Part shown: piece by piece, positions 1 to 20,000 of the stretch | How positions within the stretch are numbered: the stretch's first letter is position 1 | Layout of the letters: the number at the start of each line of letters is the position of its first letter | NCBI GenBank assembly: GCA_002104895.1 | Contig: MCFG01000061.1 | Span: 1 to 20,000, forward strand | DNA: 20,000 nucleotides | Reading direction: 5' to 3' | Source: Anaeromyces robustus | Taxonomy: Eukaryota > Neocallimastigomycota > Neocallimastigomycetes > Neocallimastigales > Neocallimastigaceae | Translations under genes and position numbers: made by a program | The notes under the pieces: generated by a model | Told to the model about the DNA's origin: nothing | Seen by the model: the letters and a program-made list of their open reading frames with translations, nothing else | The model's database searches: none

Positions 1-502
1 ATCAAGAAGTATTGTAGGAGAAATGGGATCAAGAAAATATTCTCTCCACCCTACAATCCAGAAAATAATGGGATAGCCGAAAGATTCAACCAGACAATAG
101 TCAACTCCGTCAAGACACTGTTATATTGGGCAAAACTCAGTTTAGACTTCTGGTCTTTCGCTATTATCTATGCCAACCATCTATACAATATTACTCCAGA
201 AGTAGCATATCAAACCTAATTCCGAACGAGATATTTTATAACAAAAAAGTCGATCTATCTAAAATCAAGTTTTCGGTTGTAAATCATTTTATAATAACAT
301 CCAAAATAAAAAATCAAAATTCGATATCAATTCTGCAGAAGGGATTTTCTTGGGTATTCAATTCAATACAGATTGCTATATTATTATGGATATCAATAAC
401 CAAAATCTTCACCTAGTTAGAGAGGCAAAATTTCTTGAAAATACTCCGGAGAATACTCATTTAAATACGAAAATGACCATCACAATATTGATTCAAATAT
501 AA
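1..502 (+). pseudogene. copia integrase C-terminal part and linker, frameshifted
   Basis: Frame 1 from base 1 reads the end of the integrase catalytic core: a PENNGIAER motif whose last Glu (codon 79-81) matches the third acidic residue of the DDE triad, followed by an FWSFAIIYANHLYN segment. This frame hits TAA at 217-219. Family-like sequence (SNLIPNEIFYNKK) continues in frame 3 from about 200 to 268. From 269 it continues in frame 2 (VFGCKSFYNN, then AEGIFLG), which ends at TAA 500-502. The RT-side reading resumes in frame 1 from 439. Three frame changes are therefore needed: near 200-217, near 265-270 (consistent with one lost base) and within about 439-500. The DDE Glu is present, but the polyprotein cannot be made in one piece from this copy. 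Sequencing error cannot be excluded for a single shift and is less likely for three. Confidence 0.85.
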
Positions 503-2187
503 TTAAAAATAACTGTTTCGATTCAAATCCAATCAACACTGAACCAAGAAATCAAACAAACAACAAAGAAATCCTAAATAAAGATAATAATTTAGATAAT
601 CAAACTGATAATAATAAAATTTATTCAATTATTCAAAATTCTTCTTTTCACCATATTAACTCAATCTCATCTGATATCCCATTCAGCTTTAAACAGGCTA
701 TTAACAGCGAAAATAGCGAAAAATGGATCAAATCCATATCAGACGAATTAGATAATTTATACAACAACAATGTAGTGACTTTTGTCAGAAAAATTCCCAA
801 GGGAAGGAAAATTATTTCAACAAAATGGGTATTTTCCATTAAAAGAGATGAAAATAACCAAATCGTTAAGTTCAAGGCTAGACTCGTTGCTAGGGGATTT
901 ACACAAGAATTCGGAATCGACTTTGACCTAACCTATTCACCTACCCTTAATTCTGACAGCTTAAAATTGTTAATTGCTATTGCTGCTAAAATGTGTTGGA
1001 ATGTTTTCCAACTAGATATTAAAGCTGCTTATTTAAACGCCAACTTAGATAAAACTATTTTTGTTAAAATTCCACCAGGTGATGCCAATTATAACAAAGG
1101 ATATTGGAAACTTAATAAAGCCTTGTATGGGTTAAGACAATCCGGAAGACAATGGTTCGAAACAATCTCTACTTTCTTAATTGACATTAATTTCATTCAA
1201 CTTAAATCTGACTCTTGTATTTTTCGCAAATATAATAATAAAAATGAAATTATCTGCATCATCGGACTTTATGTTGATGATATGCTTATTTGTGGAATTG
1301 ACTCTGAAATTAAAGCTACAATTAACAAAATCAAATCAAAATTCAATATTTCTAATTGTGAACCTATCAAATATCTATTAGGTATTACTGTTGAGCAAGA
1401 CCAGTTTAATTATTATATTCATCAAAGGAATTTTATTGAGAATCTATTAATTAACTTCAAAATTCCTAATAATTCTAAAAACAATACACCATGTACTCTA
1501 TCCGTCAGCGAAAACAACAAATCTTTCGATCCAACAACCTATAAAAGCGCAGTCGGATCATTAATCTACTTAGCCAAAAATACTCGGCCTGATATTTCAT
1601 TCGCAGTCCACAAAGCCGCTAGACATTGTGAAGACCCTAAGTATTCACACTGGATTTGTATAATAAATATTTTAAAATACTTAAATAATACTAAACATTT
1701 TAAAATCAAATATAGCAGCCACGGCCAGTTTCATGCTTATTCAGATGCTGATTTTGGGGGGGACATTAGAGACCGAAAATCAACATCCGGAAATATTTTT
1801 CTTATTGGAAATTCACCAATTTCCTGGATGTCTAAAAAGCAAAGTATCGTCGCCACATCTACCGCTGAGGCGGAATACATTAGTACCTCAGAATGCGCCA
1901 AAAAGGCTCTATGGTTCAGAAACATTTTTTATGAATTATTCAACCAAAAATTCACCATCAAAATATTTACGGATAACATGGCAAGCAAAATAGCCATGGA
2001 AAACGGAGAATTAAACACCAAATTAAAACATATTGCAATAAAATTCTACTTTAATAAAGACAATATTAAAAATAAAAGAATAAAATTAGAATACAAAAGG
2101 ACAAATGAAATGTTAGCGGATATCTTAACAAAGGACGTAAACGGACCGAAAATGAAGAAATTTTCTGATCAAATTTTTATTAAATAA
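439..2187 (+). CDS. copia reverse transcriptase-RNase H (pol 3' part)
   Basis: This is the DNA-synthesis module of the retroelement, which copies element RNA into cDNA in the cytoplasmic particle. Frame 1 is open from 439 (after a TGA at 436-438) to TAA at 2185-2187. It is a polyprotein segment, so no true start codon is expected; the first 112 codons are an Asn-rich linker running into the RT start (PFSFKQAINS, KWIKSI). Numbering from the GTG codon at 775, RT shows KARLVARG (34-41), QLDIKAAYLNA with Asp81, the YVDD box at 166-169 (Asp168 and Asp169) and LLGI (201-204). RNase H of copia type shows YSDADFGGD (Asp324), STAEAEY (Glu365), FTDN (Asp400) and MLADILTK (Asp449), so all four metal-binding acidic residues are kept. 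The TKLKHI motif near 415-420 is the family's usual tail motif. The enzyme domains look intact although the upstream integrase is broken. Confidence 0.93.
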   Translation, partial: KYSGEYSFKYENDHHNIDSNIIKNNCFDSNPINTEPRNQTNNKEILNKDNNLDNQTDNNKIYSIIQNSSFHHINSISSDIPFSFKQAINSENSEKWIKSISDELDNLYNNNVVTFVRKIPKGRKIISTKWVFSIKRDENNQIVKFKARLVARGFTQEFGIDFDLTYSPTLNSDSLKLLIAIAAKMCWNVFQLDIKAAYLNANLDKTIFVKIPPGDANYNKGYWKLNKALYGLRQSGRQWFETISTFLIDINFIQLKSDSCIFRKYNNKNEIICIIGLYVDDMLICGIDSEIKATINKIKSKFNISNCEPIKYLLGITVEQDQFNYYIHQRNFIENLLINFKIPNNSKNNTPCTLSVSENNKSFDPTTYKSAVGSLIYLAKNTRPDISFAVHKAARHCEDPKYSHWICIINILKYLNNTKHFKIKYSSHGQFHAYSDADFGGDIRDRKSTSGNIFLIGNSPISWMSKKQSIVATSTAEAEYISTSECAKKALWFRNIFYELFNQKFTIKIFTDNMASKIAMENGELNTKLKHIAIKFYFNKDNIKNKRIKLEYKRTNEMLADILTKDVNGPKMKKFSDQIFIK

Positions 2188-2268
2188 TACACTTTTATTT
2201 TTATCTTATTTTATTTTTATTTTATTATTATAATTTTTAACAAACTCAAATTTATTAAATTTAAGTTT

Positions 2269-2277
2269 GAGGCGGAA
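2269..2277 (+). other. polypurine tract of the retroelement
   Basis: A purine-rich stretch GAGGCGGAA (one C) directly precedes the TG that opens the LTR. Plus-strand DNA synthesis of LTR retroelements is primed from such a tract, which in copia elements abuts the 3' LTR. Its position 82 bases after the pol stop and next to TGTTA is what was expected; the assignment rests on position and base composition only. Confidence 0.7.
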
Positions 2278-2387
2278 TGTTAACATTAGTAATAGTTTAT
2301 TTTTAATTAGTAATACATTAGTAATTTACATTCTAAGAATATTCATGTAAATGTATATTAATAATACATATTAGCCACAAATTTTTG

Positions 2388-2395
2388 TATAAATA
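2388..2395 (+). promoter_or_regulatory. TATA box in the LTR
   Basis: TATAAATA lies 110 bases into the probable LTR, where the U3 promoter of copia elements usually sits. In a 3' LTR it would point toward the downstream XPF gene on the same strand. Such strings are common by chance in DNA this AT-rich, so the call rests on position. Confidence 0.45.
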
Positions 2396-2450
2396 CTTTA
2401 TGGCTTGATACATTTTATTCATTGTAATTACCTTTTTATTATTTTTAATA

Positions 2451-2456
2451 AATAAA
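2451..2456 (+). terminator. polyadenylation signal in the LTR
   Basis: AATAAA occurs about 55 bases after the TATA box and about 20 bases before the LTR end, consistent with the 3' end signal of the retroelement transcript. The hexamer is frequent in this base composition, so confidence is limited. Confidence 0.4.
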
Positions 2457-2968
2457 CTTTTAATAAAACATAACAATAATTATTTTATTATATTAATTTT
2501 ATTAATAAATTAAAACTAAAAATATATTAAATATTTAATTTTTTGGAAAGATAATGGTTCAATATTATATTTTATTATTATAATTTAATATTGTAGTATT
2601 AGAGAATTATTTTATATAATATTTTTTAATGTATTATATGTAGCACAATATTATAATTTATGCAGTAAATTATATGTAATAATTATAAAATATGTATACA
2701 ATTTAATTATAAAATCATAAGTAAAGTTTAATAAAATAAAAAGGAAATCTACATTTCATCTTTTTTTTATAATTTCGTGTAAAAAAAAATTGTTATAATT
2801 ATTTTATTTTGGAAGAAAGCAAGAATTAATGTTTATTTGGTTGTTTATTTTTAAGATAAAAATTTAAATTATTTTTCATTTCTTAAAAATAAAATAAATA
2901 ATTGAAATTAAATGAGAATTATGTATTAGAAATTTGTGAAAAACTTAGATATATATTAATAAATTAGT

Positions 2969-2969
<1 letters not shown>

Positions 2970-2999
<30 letters not shown>
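2970..2999. repeat. T30 homopolymer
   Basis: An uninterrupted run of 30 T in the intergenic region; a likely site of length polymorphism and assembly error. Confidence 0.95.
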
Positions 3000-3001
<2 letters not shown>

Positions 3002-3297
3002 TTCCTTGTTTTTGTTTTTTTCTAAAAATAAATATTTTCAATTTTTTATTTTATATTATTATATATTTTTTTTCAATAATAAAATTATTACTTTTTAAAA
3101 ATTTATATTTTTCTTGTTATATTTTTAAATTAATTTAAAAAATATTAAAAAAAAAATAAAACATAAAATATAAAAAATAAAAAAAGTATATAATTTATAT
3201 TTATTTTTTATATTTTAAATATGTTATAAAAATATATATAGTAATTAAAATGTAATTTCATTTAAATTTTAACTAGAAAATTATATTATTGATATAG

Positions 3298-3363
3298 AAT
3301 AATAATAATAATTACAATAATAATAATAATAATTACAATAATAATAATAGTAATAATAATAAT
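3298..3363. repeat. AAT-type microsatellite with ATTAC interruptions
   Basis: AAT repeats are interrupted twice by ATTAC and once by AGT, giving a higher-order pattern of roughly 20-25 bases. Noncoding. Confidence 0.85.
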
Positions 3364-3460
3364 ATATTTTATATAAAATTTTAAATTATTAAATTTCTAT
3401 TGGGAAAAGAAAATAAAACATTTTTTCTAATAAGTATATTATTTATTGTTAAAAAAGAAG

Positions 3461-3487
3461 TTTTTTTTTTTTTTTTTTTTTTTTTTT
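3461..3487. repeat. T27 homopolymer upstream of the XPF start
   Basis: An uninterrupted run of 27 T ends 77 bases before the XPF start codon. Poly(dT) tracts this long often exclude nucleosomes in fungal promoters; such a role here is inference. Confidence 0.9.
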
Positions 3488-3564
3488 CATATCTAAATAT
3501 ATAAATTTTGTATTATCCATCATTTGAATGTATAGTTTCTAATTGATTAAACAAAAGAGAGAAA

Positions 3565-8863
<5,299 letters not shown>

Positions 8864-9072
8864 TTTCTAATTTCTAAATTTATTTTTTTTTTTTTTTTTT
8901 CCTTTTTTATTTTATTTTTTTGTTTTTTTCTTTATTTATATTTATATTTATATTTATATTTATATTTTATTTTATTTTACTTTTCTTTCCAAAGATACAT
9001 TAAACGTTAATATAGCTATTAAAATATTTAATTAGTAAAAATAAATTATTTATTTACTAGTTAATTTTTTAG
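8864..9072. other. convergent intergenic spacer
   Basis: 209 bases separate the XPF stop codon from the ankyrin-gene stop codon on the opposite strand. The spacer holds a T run, a (TTTATA)n repeat at about 8935-8966 and AT-rich sequence that must contain both transcript ends. No gene seen. Confidence 0.85.
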
Positions 9073-10500
9073 TTATAAATTAAATATTACATTACTAATT
9101 AATTTATTAACTTCATCATTATCAATTAATTTTAATAATATCAAAATAGTATTAATATATTTATTTTTTATTTCAAGATAGTTACAATTTATCATTAATT
9201 CTTTAACAAATGTTTCTAAAACTGAAATATCAGTATTTATTTGTCGTATAATTAATAAAATTTTTTTTATATTTAATTTTTTAAAATCAAATGTTTTATG
9301 AACTATTGATTTTTCTATGATAAATTTCATTAAATCTGAATTATTAAATTGACTTGTAATTAATAAAATATCTTCAAAATTATTATATTTAAAATTAAAA
9401 GTTTTATGTTCTAATGATTTTTGAATAAATAATTTTATAAAATCGATATTCTTTATATCACTTAAATTTAATAAAATTTTTTCGAAACTAATATTTTTAA
9501 AATTAAAATATGGATCATTCAGTAGTTTTTCAATAATAAATTTCATTATATATAAATTATCTCTTACATTTTCTTCAGATAAAAAATCTTCAATATTAAA
9601 ATCAATGTAATTATTAAGAATATAATTCAAATATTTTTCAATGAAAACATAATTATTTCTTTCTACTGCTTTTTTTAGTGTTTTAAATGCATTTTCTTTT
9701 GTTAAATTAGACTCCTTTCCACAATTATTAAAAATCATCACAATTGCTTCATTATTATTTACACGAATAATTTCATTATACCATTCATTTTGAATCACAA
9801 TTTTATTCTTTTCTTTGGTTATAATATTATATAATTGTTGATTTGTTAATGCAATATTATTTTTGTATATAGATAATATTTTCATTATAAATGTATTATC
9901 AAAAATATAATTTTCAAATATTAATTTCAAGATTTTATTACTTGAAAAATTTAGATAATAATATTTTTTCTCTTTTGTTAGTGTAGTTATTAATTTTGAT
10001 GTCACCATATAACTATTATTAAATAAAAATTTTATATTACTTTTTGTCAATGCTTTATCATTATATAATTTTTCCATAATATCTATATCATTAAGTTTAT
10101 AATTAACATCAGCACCATAGTTTAATAATAATTTAGCGACAACAAACTTTTTTTTGGATAATGCACAAGAAAGTGGTGAAGTATATTTACAAATATATCT
10201 ATTTTCTTTAGTTATACAATAATTTAAAGATTTATAATGAGATATAATAAATTTTATTATTTCAGTATTGGAATTTTCATTGGTATTTTCAATAGTATAA
10301 ATTAATATATCAAAATTTTTATCGTTAATATAAAAAAGTATTATTTTGTTCTCTATTAAATAATTATTTAGATCAGTTTTATTATTTAATTTAACTAATT
10401 TCATTATATCTTGTCTCCGTTCATTTATATTATTCAAATTATTTAAATAATTATCATCTAAATGGTAAAAGTGTTTATTTATTAAATAATTTAAAATATC

Positions 10501-10589
<89 letters not shown>

Positions 10590-12075
10590 AATTATTTTTT
10601 TCTTCATTTAAAATTTGAAATATTTCCTTGAGTATTATATCCTTTTTTCTAAAATCATTAATTAATAAAACATTTAAAAAATCAAGTTTTTTTTCATTTA
10701 TAACTACTCTATACATTGAATTATCAATTATTAGCTTTTTCTTTTCATTATTAATTATATCATTTAATTGCTTATTAGTTAATGATTTTTTATTTTTATA
10801 AATAAAAAGGATATTTATAATAAAACAGTTATTAAAAATATAATTCTTAAAAATTATTTTTATTAAATCTAATTGATTATTGTTAATTAATTTATATATT
10901 ATATCCGGATTTACATTAAAATTATTATTACTTAAAATATACTTTAAATTTGATTTATTTAATTGATTTTTATTATATAAATTAATTAAAATATCCTCTT
11001 TATTAGTATGGACATCTTTATTTATCAAATAATCAGAAATATAAAATTTATTATTAGATAAAGCATAATGAAGTAACGTTTCATCTTCATATATATCATA
11101 ATTAAATTTTTTATAATTACATTCTTTGATTATAAATTTCATTAATTCAAGAGATCCATTATTTTTCAAAGAAAAATATAATAAATCGTCATATTTATCA
11201 TATTTATTATTAAAATCAATTAATTTAATATCATTAAGTTTTAAATAATTTCTAAGGCCTATAATGTTATTCTCTTCAACTAAATGATATATATACTCTC
11301 TTTTTATTATATATTTATTCAAATCAGTTAAAAATGAACTCTCTTCTGATTGAAAATGTATTCCAATATCTTTATCTTTAAATTTATTATAATAGGAATT
11401 TAATATTAAATTCCTATCATCTTTATAATTATTATATAATATTTCCAATATCTCATAATTTTCATATTCAACGACATATGAATATACTAGATTATAAAAT
11501 ACTATTTTATTATTATTTTTATAATCTATTATATCATCTAAATCTTTATTAGATACTGAAGTTTTATTCTTATAAAAAGAAAGTAAATTTAAAATAAAAT
11601 CATTATTACGATTACTCTTGAAAACAAAATTCAATAATGAATTTTTGTGATTTTTTATTAAAGTTTGTATTAAATAATTTTTATTAATACCTTTATTTAA
11701 GATGAAATTTATATTATTAATATTTAATATATTTCCGAGTATCTTCGAATTTAAATAATTAATATCAGCACCATACTCTATTAAAAGTTTAGCTATTTTG
11801 AAATTATTTCTTTCTATAGCTGTTGAAAGTGGTGATTTAAATGTATTGTCAATTTTTTCAAAAATAGTATAATTTATATTTTTATATTTACCATTTATTA
11901 TAATAAATTCTATTAATATATCAGATACATTATTTTCAATACTTTTTATTAATATATCAAAATTTTCATTATTTAAATATTTAATTTTAATATTATTTTC
12001 TTCAACAAAGTTCCTTAATTCTACTATATTATTATTATTAATTATTTTTATTATTTTATCTTTAATAATATCCAT
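9073..12075 (-). CDS. intronless ankyrin-repeat-type protein, 1000 residues
   Basis: This is an Asn/Ile/Lys-rich helical-repeat protein with no signal peptide or membrane segment seen, so probably intracellular. Recognisable ankyrin cores are at about 81-107 (SPLSTAIERNNFKIAKLLIEYGADIN), 332-352 (ETLLHYALSNNKFYISDYLI) and 633-658 (SPLSCALSKKKFVVAKLLLNYGADVN). Each core lies in a long unit with the same order of segments: a short helical start, a FDILI/DLLYF segment, the core, then an IYKN-xx-LTNKQLNDII-type segment. The units start near residues 11, 263 and 557, giving three tandem copies of roughly 250-290 residues. Residues 497-524 are 28 consecutive Asn. From about 840 a different repeat of 36 residues follows (FIIEK-type helices at 846, 882 and 918). 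Ankyrin domains mediate protein-protein contacts; the partner is unknown. The single 3-kb exon contrasts with the two 17-exon neighbours. It resembles large ankyrin families expanded in anaerobic gut fungi (from memory, not searched). Start: ATG at 12075-12073 after AAAT; no other candidate is better. Confidence 0.85.
10504..10587 (-). repeat. (AAT)28 poly-Asn codon run within the ankyrin gene
   Basis: 28 identical AAT codons with no AAC encode Asn 497-524. The run lies between the second and third ankyrin units, where a flexible linker would be tolerated. Codon purity points to recent repeat expansion. Confidence 0.95.
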
Positions 12076-13078
12076 ATTTAATTTGAAAAAAAAAAAAAAA
12101 ATGGTTTTTCCAATTTTTTTTATTTATTATTAATTTTTTTAATAATAAATTTAATGTAACATGAAATAAATAAAAATAAATTAAAATCTTTACAGAATTT
12201 CTAAAAAAAATTAATTAAATTTTTTTAATTAATATATTACAAATATTTTTTTCTCTTTTTTATTTTTTAATAATAATATATATCTTTTTTTTCTCTCTAT
12301 CAATCAAATATCTGTATTCATTAGTATTTATTTAAAACTTAATATCAATGGAAATATAGATATAATTGAAAATTAAAATATTGATTTTATTTTTTTTTTA
12401 AATATAATATTTAATTATTTTGTAATTACAATTAATTTATATTAAAATGAAAAATGTTTTAATGAATTATTTTAATATGACAGTTATATTTAAAATAAGA
12501 AGAATAATTTACAAAAAAAAAAAAAAATAAATAAATAAAACGAATAAACTCAAAAAAAAAAGAAAATAACAATTATTTAAAAACAATAGTGTATTTAGAT
12601 AAATGTTATTGGTAAAAAAAAAAAAAAAACTTTTAAATTTCTTTATTGAAATTATTTATTTAAAACTATTATATCCAATTTATAGTAATTGAAATAACTT
12701 TTTCTATTAAATGTAATAAATTAATAAAGTATTAATACAAGACTTTTTCTTTCATTTTTTTAAGATAAAATTAAATAAAATAAAAAAAAATTTTTTTATA
12801 AATAAAATTAGTATAATTAATGAAATTTTTGATATTTTAACTGATACTAAGTTATTACAATCAGTTAAACTTTTAAAAATCTCAAAATTTTCTATATATA
12901 GAAAGAATCGAATCTAGGAACTTGAATGAAAAAAAAAGTTTATCTTAATAGTGTTTATCTTAAATAATGTTAGTTATTTTTTCAATCGTAATTTGAATTC
13001 AAAATATAATGATATTAGTGACATTTTTGAACAATAATAATTAGGTATTTTAGGTGGGGTTAATTTTTCATTATAATT

Positions 13079-13080
<2 letters not shown>

Positions 13081-13143
<63 letters not shown>
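13081..13143. repeat. (AAT)21 microsatellite
   Basis: A perfect trinucleotide tract in the intergenic region, of the same motif as the poly-Asn codon run and the intronic tracts of this window. Confidence 0.93.
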
Positions 13144-13379
13144 TAATGAATAATTAAAAAATTTAATTTTAAATTTTAAAATTTAAAAAAAAAAAAATTT
13201 AAAAATAGAATATTCCAATTATTTTTTAAATGTTATTTTTATAATCTAATCTTTAATATAAATGAAATATAAAAAAAAACATTTCTAATTACTTAATGTT
13301 AATGTTAACTATTTCTAGATATTAAAACTTATTAAAATTTACTTATTATTATTTATTTATTTATTTTATTTTTTTTTTT

Positions 13380-13499
13380 TTTTATTTTTTTTCTTTTATT
13401 TTTTTTTATTTTTTATTTTTTTTCTTTTATTTTTTTTTATTTTTTATTTTTTTTCTTTTATTTTTTTTTATTTTTTATTTTTTATTTTTTATTTTTTAT
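13380..13499. repeat. T-rich minisatellite, 31-base unit, then 7-base unit
   Basis: Three copies of a 31-base T-rich unit are marked by its single C at 13393, 13424 and 13455, exactly 31 bases apart. From about 13469 the pattern decays into an (ATTTTTT)n tract. The + strand is almost pure T with regular A spacing. Confidence 0.85.
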
Positions 13500-13796
13500 T
13501 TTATATATATATAAAAATTTACAATATAATATACATATGATGAAATATAATGAAATGTTGATATAATCGATAGCTATTCTAAAGAAAATAGAATTTTTTT
13601 TTTTTGATGTTTAGTTTGTAATATTAAATAATAGACTGTTTTGATATTTTTTTTTCTTATAAATATATAGATACATTTACTTTTTTTTTTCTTTTTTTCT
13701 TTTTTTCTTTTTTTTTTTTAATTAATATTTTATTAATACATTATACATATTTATAATAGATATTATATTATAATTGTATTTTTTTATTCAAAAATT

Positions 13797-19261
<5,465 letters not shown>

Positions 19262-20000
19262 TTTTAATAATTATAATTTATTGTATTTTTGATTATTGAT
19301 TTCAGTTTTTTTTTTTTTATCGTTTTCTTATTATGAGTATATTTACTTTTATATAGATATATACTTAATATATACTTAATAGTATTTAATAATAATATTG
19401 AAATTTTTAATATCTCTACAATTACTTTTAATTTTTATTTTTACTTTTATGTTGGTGTATGTATATTAATTATTGGTATAAATATATATACAAATATTTT
19501 TTATAAAATTATTTTTAATTTACAATATATATTTATTGAACTTTTATTTTATTATTCAAAAAAATATTTGATGTTTAATTTACTTTAAAATTATTTATTT
19601 TCTGAATATATTATCATTTATATTATAGCATTAATTATATATGAATAAAGAAAAAAAAATAAAATATTTTTGTGTGTATTGTTTCTTTTTCTTTAATAAT
19701 TGATAATTAAATATTTAATCTTTTTTTTTTCTTAATAATTCTTGGCTTATCTCAATACAGTAGATAAAATAACCACAAAAAATAAATGAAACTTCTTTTT
19801 CTTATTAAAATGTGTTAACAAATAATGAAAAATTATTGTTAATAAAAAAAACAATAATTATTTATTTAATTGATGATCCAATTAATTAAATTGGACAGTT
19901 AGTGAAACGTATTGATATATTATAATAAATTCTTTAAGACGTTTTATTTTTAATAAAAATATTTTTATATTATTAAAAAAAGAAAAAAGAAAAAAAAAAA
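19262..20000. other. upstream flank of the RasGEF gene, no gene seen
   Basis: AT-rich sequence with T runs and short ATATACTTA repeats near 19360-19380. It is the presumed promoter and 5' leader of the minus-strand RasGEF gene. No reading frame with recognisable protein character and no structural RNA was found before the window ends. Confidence 0.75.

Larger units (their letters stand above)
1..2475 (+). mobile_element. Ty1/copia LTR retrotransposon, 5'-truncated by the window edge
   Basis: The order integrase end, reverse transcriptase, RNase H, polypurine tract, LTR is that of the Pseudoviridae (Ty1/copia), where integrase precedes reverse transcriptase; Ty3/gypsy elements have the opposite order. 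The 5' LTR, primer-binding site, gag, protease and most of integrase lie outside the window, so target-site duplication cannot be checked. The element is richer in G+C and has more mixed codon usage than the flanking DNA, as expected of an inserted element. At least three frame changes in the integrase-to-RT segment suggest this copy is dead for autonomous movement, although the RT-RNase H segment stays open. Family assignment is secure; the exact right end is inferred from the terminal inverted repeat. Confidence 0.93.
2278..2475 (+). repeat. probable 3' LTR (198 bases)
   Basis: The segment opens with TGTTA after the polypurine tract and closes with TAACA, a perfect 5-base terminal inverted repeat of the canonical TG...CA form. 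Inside it has short direct repeats of ATTAGTAAT near its start, a TATAAATA box and an AATAAA signal in U3-R order. The length is typical of short copia LTRs. Without the 5' LTR the boundary is inferred; an end at another CA around 2470 is possible. Confidence 0.72.
2476..3564. other. AT-rich intergenic region, no gene seen
   Basis: Between the retroelement and the XPF start codon there is no reading frame with recognisable protein character on either strand. The segment holds two long T runs, an AAT-type microsatellite and general A/T low complexity. The last part before 3565 is the presumed XPF promoter and 5' leader. An in-frame TGA at 3544-3546 shows that the XPF coding region does not extend further upstream. 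Confidence 0.8.
12076..13796. other. AT-rich intergenic region, no gene seen
   Basis: 1.7 kb lies between the ankyrin start codon and the stop codon of the RasGEF gene; both genes are on the minus strand. It contains A/T homopolymers, an (AAT)n tract, a T-rich minisatellite and about 300 bases of somewhat more complex sequence at 12740-13060 that matches no family I recognise. The part next to 12075 is the presumed ankyrin-gene promoter. No open frame with protein character and no convincing tRNA was found. Confidence 0.75.

Noticed and set aside
648-875. Minus-strand frames over the retroelement (also 1737-1925) and the + frames at 1181-1381 and 1733-1993
   Set aside because: They lie opposite or out of frame with the RT-RNase H frame and show no family motifs; they are shadows.
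12895-12925. B-box-like string (minus strand ATTCGATTC) that could mark a tRNA or tRNA-derived SINE
   Set aside because: No pairing T stem, no A box at the expected distance and no cloverleaf could be drawn on either strand.

Overview
The window looks like nuclear DNA of a very AT-rich, intron-dense eukaryote. Long A/T homopolymers, (AAT)n and (TAAA)n microsatellites, an all-AAT poly-asparagine codon run, many short introns, a fungal-style CDC25-like RasGEF and a long asparagine-rich ankyrin protein together fit an anaerobic gut fungus (Neocallimastigomycota) best. That taxonomic call is inference. A Dictyostelium-like amoeba is the main alternative, but about 16 introns per gene is far more than usual there. 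The standard genetic code fits every gene.

Layout: (1) 1-2475 (+) is the 3' part of a Ty1/copia retrotransposon: a frameshifted integrase end, an intact reverse transcriptase-RNase H reading frame, a polypurine tract and a probable 3' LTR. (2) 2476-3564 is low-complexity intergenic DNA. (3) 3565-8863 (+) is a 17-exon gene for the structure-specific DNA repair nuclease XPF/Rad1 (ERCC4), predicted 993 residues. (4) 9073-12075 (-) is an intronless 1000-residue ankyrin-type protein built from three long tandem units; it converges on the XPF gene with a 209-base gap. (5) 12076-13796 is AT-rich intergenic DNA with microsatellites and a T-rich minisatellite. (6) 13797-19261 (-) is a 17-exon gene, predicted 892 residues, joining an N-terminal Ras-like GTPase fold (P-loop kept, other nucleotide-binding motifs degenerate) to a RasGEF_N and a RasGEF catalytic domain. 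(7) 19262-20000 is its upstream flank, with no gene seen.

The two spliced genes were assembled by hand from GT-AG boundaries and family alignment knowledge. Every exon junction keeps the frame, and each total coding length divides exactly by three. No functional link between the genes is visible: they are a DNA repair nuclease, a lineage-type ankyrin protein and a Ras-signalling regulator, plus one decayed retroelement. The most unusual item is the pseudo-GTPase-RasGEF fusion. Its 532-base internal intron, about half microsatellite, lies exactly at the domain junction, and failure to splice it would yield a free 175-residue GTPase-like protein. No tRNA, rRNA or CRISPR was found.
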